A stretch of 6,876 bases of DNA from CAWEHT01 sp963808455. GTDB taxonomy: Bacteria > Chloroflexota > Anaerolineae > CG2-30-64-16. Below the pieces are notes generated by a model, which was not told where the DNA came from, did no database searches, and saw nothing but the letters and a program-made list of their open reading frames with translations. The position numbers and the translations under genes were made by a program. Positions 1 through 6,282 of this stretch are shown piece by piece. Within the stretch, counting starts at the first letter, position 1. Each line of letters opens with the position of its first letter. The stretch is from NCBI GenBank assembly GCA_963808455.1, contig CAWEHT010000419.1:1-6876 (forward strand), in the 5' to 3' direction.

Positions 1-449
1 GATCTTCGGACTGGAGCGGCCAGCATGGCAATGCCGGATTGCCAACTATGAATCACCAGCCAATGCCTCGCTGGATGGTGTCTACTGCCAACCCGTCGCC
101 GCTCTGGCTTGATTTGCCGGCTCACCTGGTCGGGGCAATGTCTTTAGGGCCGTCCCGGTAACTCGATTGCGGGTTGCCGAGACGGCTTTTCTTTTCTGCC
201 GGCGTGGGGTGGCTGAATGGTGGGCTTCCAGCGGCCGAAGGCCAGAAAGGAGTGTAGACAGCAGCTGATTGCCGATCCGTAAGCCCGTGCGGTGAACCTG
301 CTCTTGGAAGGGCATTGCGTAGCCCTGAAGGCATGTTGCAGGGGGGTTGCCCGTTGTGGGCAAGGCCATACAGACCGCCCTCACATCAAATTATCGATGC
401 GGCGATCCTCTTGCCAGCAGACCGACATCAATCGTGGAGGAGATCACAA
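1..449. other. Gene-free upstream leader region
   Basis: I find no supportable gene here. Frames that stay open on the minus strand are short, show no recognisable motif and lack a convincing ribosome binding site. The region holds a few small inverted repeats: a 6-bp stem at 347-352/358-363 (ttgccc / gggcaa, 5-base loop), a 5-bp stem at 309-313/322-326, and a GGCC-GAA-GGCC hairpin at 233-243. A small GC hairpin at 176-186 (gccg/cggc) is followed by a T-rich stretch (187-197) and could be a weak terminator of an upstream gene, but its stem is only 4 bp. The promoter of the transport operon must lie here or further left; I see no convincing -35/-10 pair. Confidence 0.5.
436..442 (+). promoter_or_regulatory. 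Ribosome binding site of the substrate-binding protein
   Basis: GGAGGAG lies 7 bases before the ATG at 450. This strong Shine-Dalgarno sequence decides the start: the same frame is open upstream to about 315, but only the 450 start gives a clean signal peptide directly at the N terminus. Confidence 0.85.
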
Positions 450-1883
450 ATGCAGAAGCGTTTTCACCTGTTCGGACAGCTTGCCATCCTGGCGATCGTG
501 GCCGGGCTGGCCCTGACCGGCTGCTCGCAGCCGGCGCCGGCCCCGACAGCCGCGCCGGCCCCGACGGCCGCGCCGGTGGCCACCGAGGCGGCCGCCGCAG
601 CCCCAACTGAGGCTGCTGCCAGCGCCGTCACTACAACTGCCGCCAGTGCCGTCACCACAACCGCGGCCAGCGCAGTCACCACCACCGCGGCCAGCGGGGC
701 TGCTGCCACCCAGACCTTCGAGCTGGGTGTTGACGGGCCCTTCTCCGGCCCCGGCGCCCTCAATGGCACAGAGTTCAAGCGTGCCTTTGACATGGCCATG
801 TCGCCGATCAACTACACCATCGGCAACTACAAAATCGATCCGGTCTTCATCGACGACCAGTCCGACCCGGCCAAGGCCACGACGGCTTTCGAGCAGGCCT
901 ATGGGCAGAAGCAGATCCAGGCTATGGTCCTCAACTGGAACAGCTCGACAGCTGTGGCGTTGATGGAAGAGACGGCCAAGTACAAGGTCCCTGAATTCTT
1001 CGGCTTCGGCGCCACCGAGACGGTCAACGAGACCTTCGCTTCCAACCCCGACAAGTATGGCTACTGGATGCTGAAGGGCTGGCCTTCGCCGGCCAAGCTG
1101 AGCATCGCCTACGTGTCGGCCATCGATGATGCGATCACGAAGGGCACCTTCAAGCCGGCCAACAAGACCGTGGCTTTGGGCGGCGAAGACACCGACTGGG
1201 GCCACAGCTTCTGCGGCGCCATCAAGAAGCAGTTCACCGACCAGGGCTGGACGGTCGTCGATGAAGAGTACTTCCCCATCGACCAGACCGAGTTCACCCC
1301 CCTCATGACCAAGCTGAAGAACCTCAACCCGGCCGTGTTCGTGCTGTCCAGCACCGCGGCGCCCACCATGTCGGCTGCCATCAAGCAGGAAGACCAGGCC
1401 GGCCTGAAGGCCCTTACCGTCGCCGACGGCCTGGGCTGGGTTGGCAACTGGTATACCCTCACCGGCAAGGCTTCGGACTACGTGCTGGATGAGATCCCGC
1501 AGCTGGCCACCCCGCAGGCCAAGGCGTTCGTCGCGGCCTATCAGGCCAAGTACAATGTGGCCCCCAGCGCATCGGCCGCCGGGCTGGCCTACGACGGCAC
1601 CAACTTCTTCATCGCTATGGCCAAACAGGTCGAGGCCGCGAACAACGGCACGCTGACCAGCGATGAGATCTACCAATGGGTCAAGGCTAACATCTGGACC
1701 GGCAAGTGGACGTACAAGGCCGGCATCGTGATGCCCGAGTACAAGTACACGGCCGACACGATCCCGGACCCGGTGGTGGGCCCTGGTGAGTACATGTTCC
1801 CCGTCGAGCAATACTTCGGCGGCCAGAGCAAGATTGTCTATCCGGCTGACATTGCGGACCAAGCCCTTCAGGGCAAGCAGTAA
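450..1883 (+). CDS. Lipoprotein substrate-binding protein of a branched-chain amino acid type ABC importer
   Basis: This 477-residue protein is the extracytoplasmic receptor that would capture the solute and hand it to the LivHM-type permease. Residues 1-24 form a lipoprotein signal: basic MQKR start, hydrophobic core, then the lipobox LTGC with the lipidated Cys at 25. Residues 26-87 are a low-complexity Ala/Pro/Thr linker with APAPTA repeats and three copies of ASAVTTTA. From about residue 88 (TFELGVDGPFSGPGALNG) to the end it reads as a type 1 periplasmic binding fold (Peripla_BP_6, LivJ/LivK-like), including the GGEDTDWGHSF segment and the characteristic second-lobe pattern AVFVLSSTAAPTMSAAIKQ. 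It is first in the operon, upstream of livGFHM. The linker style suggests Chloroflexota. The family call is firm; the ligand cannot be read from sequence, since this family also binds amides, urea and aromatic compounds. Confidence 0.93.
   Translation: MQKRFHLFGQLAILAIVAGLALTGCSQPAPAPTAAPAPTAAPVATEAAAAAPTEAAASAVTTTAASAVTTTAASAVTTTAASGAAATQTFELGVDGPFSGPGALNGTEFKRAFDMAMSPINYTIGNYKIDPVFIDDQSDPAKATTAFEQAYGQKQIQAMVLNWNSSTAVALMEETAKYKVPEFFGFGATETVNETFASNPDKYGYWMLKGWPSPAKLSIAYVSAIDDAITKGTFKPANKTVALGGEDTDWGHSFCGAIKKQFTDQGWTVVDEEYFPIDQTEFTPLMTKLKNLNPAVFVLSSTAAPTMSAAIKQEDQAGLKALTVADGLGWVGNWYTLTGKASDYVLDEIPQLATPQAKAFVAAYQAKYNVAPSASAAGLAYDGTNFFIAMAKQVEAANNGTLTSDEIYQWVKANIWTGKWTYKAGIVMPEYKYTADTIPDPVVGPGEYMFPVEQYFGGQSKIVYPADIADQALQGKQ
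618..695 (+). repeat. In-gene 24-bp tandem repeat (ASAVTTTA x3)
   Basis: Three in-frame 24-base units at 618-641, 642-665 and 666-689, followed by a 6-base partial copy. Each encodes ASAVTTTA (residues 57-80, then AS). The copies differ mainly at synonymous third positions, so the peptide is kept while the DNA has drifted. It forms part of the flexible tether between the lipidated Cys and the binding domain. Confidence 0.9.
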
Positions 1884-1903
1884 CTGGTGTAGTATCAGCG
1901 CTA

Positions 1904-1937
1904 CCTGTACGGGCGGGGACAACTCCGCCCGTACAGG
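1904..1937 (+). repeat. Strong hairpin after the binding-protein gene
   Basis: A perfect 13-bp inverted repeat (1904-1916 cctgtacgggcgg, 1925-1937 its complement) around an 8-base loop, 20 bases after the stop codon. No T-run follows, so it is not a classical intrinsic terminator. In binding-protein operons such stems typically protect the upstream message and lower expression of the membrane genes; that role is inferred here. It could also be a dispersed REP-like repeat. Confidence 0.75.
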
Positions 1938-1942
1938 GATGG

Positions 1943-1979
1943 TTGCACGGGCGAGGCCTCGCCAGGGGCCCGCGTGCAA
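1943..1979 (+). repeat. Second nested hairpin before livG
   Basis: Outer arms ttgcacg (1943-1949) and cgtgcaa (1973-1979) pair perfectly and enclose a 14-bp perfect palindrome, ggcgaggcctcgcc (1950-1963). It starts 6 bases after the first hairpin and ends 12 bases before the livG Shine-Dalgarno, so together they fill most of the 119-base gap. No T-run follows. Attenuation, message stabilisation or a REP-like repeat are all possible. Confidence 0.65.
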
Positions 1980-2002
1980 GCCGGCGCGCAAGGGGAGACA
2001 GG

Positions 2003-2731
2003 ATGATACTCGAGGCAGATAATGTGGTCAAGACCTTTGGTGGCCTGACCGCAGTCAACCGTGTGTCGCTCCAGGTGGCGGAGGGAGAGATCATCGGCCT
2101 GATCGGGCCCAATGGGGCGGGGAAGACCACGTTTCTCAATTGTCTGGCCGGCAGCTTGAAGCCCAACGGTGGGACCGTCCGGTTTCGTGGCGAGAATACC
2201 ACGGGTGCTTCGGCCGACATCATGTGCCACAAAGGCATGGCGCGGACGTTCCAGATCCCTGTCCCCTTTCGCAAGATGACGGTGCTCGAGAACGTGACCG
2301 TGGGTGCCCAGTTCGGCTCCCCACGCGGGCACACAACCTCGGCGCGGCGCCGGGCGCAAGAAGCGCTGGACTTCGTGCAGTTCACCCTGCCCCGCGATAC
2401 GCTGGCCCGCTGCTGCAACGCGGTGCAGCTCAAGCGGCTGGACCTGGCGCGGGCCTGGGCCTGCGAGCCCAAGCTGCTGCTCCTCGACGAACTGGCCTCG
2501 GGGCTGACGCCGACCGAGTTGGACGAAATGATCGCGCTGATCAAGCGCATCCGCGACCAGGGCGTGACCATCATCGCGGTCGAGCATATCATGCGGGTCA
2601 TCATGGGCATCTGTGACCGGATCCTGGTCATCCAGTACGGGACGCCGATCGTGGAGGGCGCGCCAAACGAGGTGTTGCGTAACCCGGCGGTGATCCAGGC
2701 CTATCTCGGCGACGAGAAGGTTGATAACTAA
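2003..2731 (+). CDS. livG: LivG-type ABC transporter ATP-binding protein
   Basis: One of the two cytoplasmic ATPases that power the importer. It has 242 residues, usual for LivG (about 240-260). Walker A is GPNGAGKT at residues 35-42, Walker B is LLLLDE with D162/E163, and the switch histidine is H195 in VEH. The typical LivG C-terminal stretch is present (CDRILVIQYGTPIVEG, then VIQAYLG). Two motifs are unusual: the ABC signature, usually LSxGQ, reads CNAVQ (138-142), and Walker B is followed by Leu (DEL) where Pro is usual. AGGGGAG at 1991-1997 lies 5 bases before the ATG, which supports this start over an upstream in-frame start at 1943 that would run through the hairpins. The stop overlaps the livF ATG by one base (TAATG), suggesting coupled translation. 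Confidence 0.93.
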   Translation: MILEADNVVKTFGGLTAVNRVSLQVAEGEIIGLIGPNGAGKTTFLNCLAGSLKPNGGTVRFRGENTTGASADIMCHKGMARTFQIPVPFRKMTVLENVTVGAQFGSPRGHTTSARRRAQEALDFVQFTLPRDTLARCCNAVQLKRLDLARAWACEPKLLLLDELASGLTPTELDEMIALIKRIRDQGVTIIAVEHIMRVIMGICDRILVIQYGTPIVEGAPNEVLRNPAVIQAYLGDEKVDN

Positions 2732-3435
2732 TGTTTGAAATTAACCATATCGACGCTGGCTATGATCTTCTGCAGGTCCTCTGGGATGTATCGCTGCACG
2801 TGGATGACGGGGAATTCGTGGCCCTGGTCGGGCCGAACGGCGCCGGCAAGACCTCCACGCTCCGCACGGCGGCGGGTCTGCTCAAGCCGATGGCGGGCCA
2901 GGTGCTCTTCGAGGGCGCCCCGGTCCACGGCTTGCCGGCGCACCTGGTGAGCCGCCGGGGCATCGCTTATGTGTCGGAGGGCCTCAACCTGTTCGTGAAC
3001 ATGACCGTGCGCGAGAACCTGTTGATGGGGGCTTATGCCGTGCGCGACCGGAAGAAGCGCGAAGAGACGCTGGCTTTCGTCTTCGAGCTGTTCCCGCGCA
3101 TGCAAGAGCGTTCGCAGCAACTGGCCGGCACGATGAGCGGTGGCGAGCGGAAGATGCTGGCCATCGGCCGTGGGATCATGTCGAACCCGAAGGTGTTGCT
3201 GGTGGACGAGCCCTCGCTGGGCCTGGCGCCCTTTCTGGCGCACGAAGTCTTTCAGGCCCTCAGCACTCTGAACCAGCGCGGCGTCACGATCTTGCTGGTT
3301 GAACAGAATGTGTCCATGACCCTGGAGATCACCCATCGAGCCTACGTGCTGGAACAGGGCCAGGTCGTGATGGAAGGCCCAAGCCGGGAATTGAAGCAGA
3401 ACGAGCACGTCCGCAAGGCCTACCTGGGGATTTGA
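2731..3435 (+). CDS. livF: LivF-type ABC transporter ATP-binding protein
   Basis: The second ATPase of the importer, 234 residues, the normal LivF length. Walker A is GPNGAGKT at residues 34-41, the signature is MSGGE (135-139) within SGGERKMLAIGRG, and Walker B is VLLVDEPSLGLAP with D159/E160. The H-loop position is VEQN; glutamine there is normal for LivF, which helps tell it from LivG. The C terminus YVLEQGQVVMEG...AYLG is also LivF-like. GAGAAGG at 2714-2720 inside the end of livG could serve as its ribosome binding site. The intact signature here and the degenerate one in the neighbouring livG raise the possibility of asymmetric ATP sites in the heterodimer; that is inference. Confidence 0.95.
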   Translation: MFEINHIDAGYDLLQVLWDVSLHVDDGEFVALVGPNGAGKTSTLRTAAGLLKPMAGQVLFEGAPVHGLPAHLVSRRGIAYVSEGLNLFVNMTVRENLLMGAYAVRDRKKREETLAFVFELFPRMQERSQQLAGTMSGGERKMLAIGRGIMSNPKVLLVDEPSLGLAPFLAHEVFQALSTLNQRGVTILLVEQNVSMTLEITHRAYVLEQGQVVMEGPSRELKQNEHVRKAYLGI

Positions 3436-3442
3436 TTTGGAT

Positions 3443-3448
3443 AAGGAG
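3443..3448 (+). promoter_or_regulatory. Ribosome binding site of livH
   Basis: AAGGAG, 4 bases before the ATG at 3453. It selects that ATG over the upstream in-frame TTG at 3432. Confidence 0.75.
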
Positions 3449-3452
3449 AGCC

Positions 3453-4505
3453 ATGACAACCAGCAATGCTAGAGTGGCAGCCGCGCCGCGCGTCTCGCTG
3501 GCCGGATTAACCAGGCGCACGCCTGCGTTGATCGTCGTGAGCGGCTCCCTGGTGCTGGCGGTGGTGATCGGCATCGTGGGCGGGCCGACCCAGATCGTCA
3601 ACACGCTGGTCACCGGGGGCATGTGGGCGCTGATGTCCATGGGCCTGGCGCTAATCTTCGGCGTAATGAACATCCCGCATTTCGCCCATGGTGAGTCGTT
3701 CATGGTGGGCGCTTTCGTAGCCTATTACATCTTCACCCCGCTCACCAACTTCCTGCAAGCCCATCCGTCGGCCTTTTTGACTGCCCTCTCGCCGTTTGCC
3801 GGCATCATTGGGGCGGGCCTGGCCGGCGCCGTGATGGGCCTCATCATCGAGCGCCTGGTGGTCGCCCCCTTGCGCCACCGCTCGCGCGAGGGCTGGGTGA
3901 TGAACACGTTCCTGCTCACCGCGGGCATCTCCTACGTCCTCACCAATGGGGCCACGCTCACGGTAGGGCCGGACTATCGCGGCGTCCAGCAATATTGGGA
4001 TGTGCCGCCCTTGCAATTCCTGGGGGTGCGCCTCACCGTCAACCGGCTGGTGGCCTTCGTGATCGCCATCGTGGTGATCTCCATCTTATGGGTCTTCATG
4101 CAGCGCACCAACACCGGTCGCTCGATCCGGGCCGTCTCACAGGACGAGACGGGCGCCCAGATGGTGGGCATCAACCTGGACGCTATCCACACGCTGACCT
4201 TTTCCCTGGCCACGGGCGTGGCGGCCCTGGCGGGCGCCAGCCTGCTCTTTATGTTTCCCGCTTACCCGACCGTGGGCCAGAACCCGCTTTACGTCTCGTG
4301 GTACGTGGTGATGCTCGTCGGCCTGGGCAATGTCTCTGGGGCCATCATCGGCGGCTTCATCGTCGCTCTGTTGCAGACGGCCACAGAACAGTTCTTGGGG
4401 CTGAGCTGGATCAACGTCGTGCCGGTCGTGCTGATGATCATCGTGCTGCTGGTGGCGCCGTCGGGCATCTTTGGCAGCGAAGTCAAAGGCATCCAAGAAC
4501 AGTGA
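3453..4505 (+). CDS. livH: LivH-type branched-chain amino acid ABC permease
   Basis: Inner-membrane permease subunit of 350 residues, somewhat longer than typical LivH (about 290-310) because of an N-terminal extension of about 45 residues that includes one extra hydrophobic segment (25-43). The family core begins at TLVTGGMWALMSMGLALIFG; several membrane segments follow. The coupling (EAA-like) loop is at about residues 220-245, RSIRAVSQDETGAQMVGINL, where the protein docks on the ATPases. The end, PVVLMIIVLLVAPSGIFG, is typical. I chose the ATG at 3453 because AAGGAG (3443-3448) lies 4 bases before it; an in-frame TTG at 3432 would overlap livF and lacks a binding site. The gene follows livF after 17 bases. 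Confidence 0.93.
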   Translation: MTTSNARVAAAPRVSLAGLTRRTPALIVVSGSLVLAVVIGIVGGPTQIVNTLVTGGMWALMSMGLALIFGVMNIPHFAHGESFMVGAFVAYYIFTPLTNFLQAHPSAFLTALSPFAGIIGAGLAGAVMGLIIERLVVAPLRHRSREGWVMNTFLLTAGISYVLTNGATLTVGPDYRGVQQYWDVPPLQFLGVRLTVNRLVAFVIAIVVISILWVFMQRTNTGRSIRAVSQDETGAQMVGINLDAIHTLTFSLATGVAALAGASLLFMFPAYPTVGQNPLYVSWYVVMLVGLGNVSGAIIGGFIVALLQTATEQFLGLSWINVVPVVLMIIVLLVAPSGIFGSEVKGIQEQ

Positions 4506-4788
4506 GGCATGCGTAAACGAGATGGAAAGTCATATCGAGCTTGACCGCAATACAGAGATGAAGGGCGGGGGTGCCTGGCAGGGCGCCGTGGCGGCGCTGG
4601 AACGCATCGGGTTTACCCCTCTCGGGCTGGCCTTGCTGGTCATCGTCGCCATCCTGCCGCTGGTAGGGCCGTTCAAGCAGCAGTACATCCTCAGCTGGCT
4701 GATCGAGGCGGCTTTCATCGGCGCGCAGGCCATAGCCTTCGACTTCACCGCCGGCTTCATCAACGTCATCAACTTCGGCTTCGCCGCC

Positions 4789-4793
4789 TTTCT
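4789..4793 (+). other. Frameshift site in livM (one extra base)
   Basis: The bases TTTC followed by TTC hold one base too many: reading gcc gcc ttt, skipping one base, then ttc ggt ctg ggc gcc tac, rebuilds the conserved LivM motif AAFFGLGAY. There is no long homopolymer. Most likely a sequencing or assembly error, or a real inactivating mutation. Confidence 0.85.
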
Positions 4794-5280
4794 TCGGTCT
4801 GGGCGCCTACACCTCCGCCCTGCTGGCGAACAAGACCCCGTTTCTGGTGCTGCATCTGGGCATCTCGCCCTGGATCGGCATGTGGGCGGGGGCGTTGCTG
4901 GCCGGCATCGTCGGGCTGGGGCTGGGCTTCCTGACCCTGCGCCTGCGCGGCATTTTTGCCGCGATCATGGCCTGGTTCTTCGGCATCGCCCTGATGGGCC
5001 TGGCCAATAACTTGACCACGCTGACCCGCGGCTCGATGGGGCTGCATCCGGACACCCTGTTGAGCACGTCCGACAACCGGCCCTATTTCTACATCATCAT
5101 GGCCATGCTGGTGCTGATCTACATCGTGCTGAAGCAGGTCACGAAATCACCCTATGGGCTGGCGTTCAAAGCGATCGGGCAGAACATCGACGCCGCACGC
5201 GCCTCGGGCATCAACCCGACGAAATACCGCGTGTACAACTTCGCGCTTTCGTGCGCCTGCGCCGGGCTCTTGGGCGGATT

Positions 5281-5315
5281 CTACGGCGGCCACGCCGCGT
5301 CCATTAGCTCGGCGC
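5281..5315. other. Join between truncated livM and truncated aminotransferase
   Basis: Reading rightward, livM looks native up to about GGFYGG (ending near 5290). Reading leftward on the other strand, the aminotransferase looks native down to MDAAWPP (ending at 5284) and then hits a TAG supplied by livM sequence. The two native-looking stretches overlap by a few to about twenty GC-rich bases, as expected of a microhomology join. Both genes lose conserved C-terminal parts at the same place. Confidence 0.8.
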
Positions 5316-5610
5316 GTCCGACGCAAGCTGAGAGTGGAAATCCGCCCGTCAACGCCTTGCCCAGGCAAATCACGTCCGGCACCGTCCCAGAGTGTTCACA
5401 GGCAAACCATCTGCCGGTTCGACCGAAGCCCGTATAGATCTCATCCAGAATCAGCAGGGCGCGGTGCTCGTCACAAAGCTGGCGCAACATGGGCAGAAAT
5501 CCCGGTGGTGGAATGTTCATGCCGCCTCGCACTTGAATTGGTTCGACCAGAACCGCCCCAATCCTCTCGCGCCGGAAAAGGCGCTGCATCAGGGACTCGA
5601 TTCGATCCAA

Positions 5611-5687
5611 AGTAGGACAGGCGTCTCGCCTGTCCCGCACCGCGGCAGCGCCATGAATCCGGTCCAGGCCCGACGCCCGGCCTACCT
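5611..5687 (-). repeat. Double palindromic element inserted in frame in the aminotransferase
   Basis: Two hairpins sit side by side. The first has perfect 9-bp arms (5615-5623 ggacaggcg, 5627-5635 cgcctgtcc) around a 3-base loop; the second has 5-bp arms (5666-5670 aggcc, 5679-5683 ggcct). The block is bounded by an inverted gtagg (5612-5616) / cctac (5681-5685). On the gene's strand the first hairpin encodes RDRRDACPT (residues 214-222), and the block as a whole gives a stretch with no counterpart in the aminotransferase fold, between HFVPFP and LDRIESLM. The reading frame is kept throughout. I recall very similar peptides from Verrucomicrobiota proteins, but did not search. Confidence 0.8.
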
Positions 5688-5922
5688 TCGGAAACGGCAC
5701 GAAGTGTCCGAACTTGCGAAGCTGGCTGCGGAAAGGCCCACGGAAATGCGCCCGGTGGGTCGCATTGAGCGCGCCGTAGCCCAGGCCATGATAGCCCCCC
5801 TCAAACGCGATCACGCCTGCCTTCCCCGTCGCCAGCAGTGCTGTCTTGAGCGCCGCCTCCACCGCCTCAAACCCTGAGTTGCAGAAAATCGTCTTGCCTG
5901 TAGCCGCCGTCATGAGGCCCAC

Positions 5923-5955
5923 GACTTTAGACTCTAGACTTTGGACTCTAGACTT
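5923..5955 (-). repeat. 14-bp tandem repeat inserted in frame in the aminotransferase
   Basis: Plus-strand units gactttagactcta (5923-5936) and gactttggactcta (5937-5950) plus a 5-base partial copy; one mismatch between units. On the gene's strand it encodes roughly SRVQSLESKVV (residues 109-119), placed between the helix ending ITFERW and the conserved TGKTIFCNSGFEAVEA, where relatives have only a short loop. It is much richer in A/T than the surrounding gene. Confidence 0.85.
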
Positions 5956-6282
5956 CCTTTGCCATCGCTCGAATGTGATCCGGCTCAACTCCCGCGCCAG
6001 TTGCGCCTTCAGCGCATGCGGATGGACGTCGCCCATCGCATGGAGCAGCCTCGCCATCTGTTCATGCCCTGCCTTGACCACGCGCGGGTTGGCGTGCCCG
6101 GTCGCCGCCACGCCGAACGCTGCGGTCAGATCCAAATACTTCTTCCCGTTCGCGTCCCAGACATGCACCCCGCTGGCCCGTTCCCAAACGATGGGCCACG
6201 AGCCGTCCACCTCCATGAACGTAATATTGCGCGATTCGTAGGCGCGCAGCAGTTGCAGGGTTTGGCGGTTGTTCATCAGTGT

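Larger units (their letters stand above)
4522..5437 (+). pseudogene. livM: LivM-type permease, frameshifted and missing its C terminus
   Basis: Second permease of the importer, disrupted here. Starting from ATG 4522 (16 bases after livH, weak binding site), the first frame gives LivM-like sequence to FGFAAF. One extra base at about 4789-4792 then breaks the frame; from 4793 the next frame resumes exactly where expected, FGLGAYTSALLANKTPF, restoring the conserved AAFFGLGAYT block. Family features follow: LRLRGIFAAIMAWFFG, the LTRGSMGL segment, and the coupling loop AFKAIGQNIDAARASGINP. Homology ends near GLLGGFYGG (about 5290). Everything after that to the TAG at 5437 is antisense to an aminotransferase gene and does not look like LivM; the last membrane segments are absent. 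As written the product could not be functional. The shift may be a sequencing error and the truncation an assembly join, so the native gene may be intact. Confidence 0.88.
5281..6276 (-). pseudogene. Class III PLP-dependent aminotransferase, C-terminally truncated
   Basis: A PLP enzyme of the acetylornithine/4-aminobutyrate aminotransferase class (Aminotran_3), moving an amino group between an amine or amino acid and a keto acid; the substrate is not readable. Visible in order: N-terminal strand region WDANGKKYLDLTAAFGVAATGH (about 40-61, short-form match), cofactor-phosphate region CNSGFEAVEAALKTA, YHGLGYGALNATHRAHF, ILDEIYTGFGRTG with the pyridine-binding Asp278, and LGKALTGGFPLSA with the PLP lysine K307. 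Only 24 residues follow the lysine, where the family has over 100, so it is cut off; the stop TAG lies in foreign livM sequence. Two in-frame repeat insertions interrupt it, at about residues 108-119 and 196-222. The ATG lies 6 bases after the queE stop, suggesting a coupled operon. As written it is unlikely to be active. Confidence 0.88.

Noticed and set aside
176..197. Intrinsic terminator in the leader
   Set aside because: The stem is only 4 bp and the T-rich stretch is interrupted by C; mentioned in the leader entry but not called.
82..384. Minus-strand open frame of 100 codons in the leader
   Set aside because: No recognisable domain, no good ribosome binding site, Arg/Ala/Pro-rich composition typical of random GC-rich frames; overlapping alternative frames look equally good.
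444..1991. Long minus-strand open frame (515 codons) opposite the binding-protein gene
   Set aside because: It is the antisense shadow of a clear lipoprotein binding protein with a signal peptide and a strong ribosome binding site; GC-rich codon use keeps the opposite frame open.
1687..2631. Minus-strand open frame spanning the end of the binding-protein gene and livG
   Set aside because: It is low in recognisable motifs, crosses two sense genes and the hairpins between them, and is best explained as a shadow.
3432..3452. TTG start at 3432 for livH
   Set aside because: It overlaps livF and has no binding site, whereas AAGGAG precedes the ATG at 3453.
4471..4521. TTG start at 4471 for livM
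   Set aside because: It lies well inside livH and adds a non-family N terminus; the ATG at 4522 gives the usual tight spacing.
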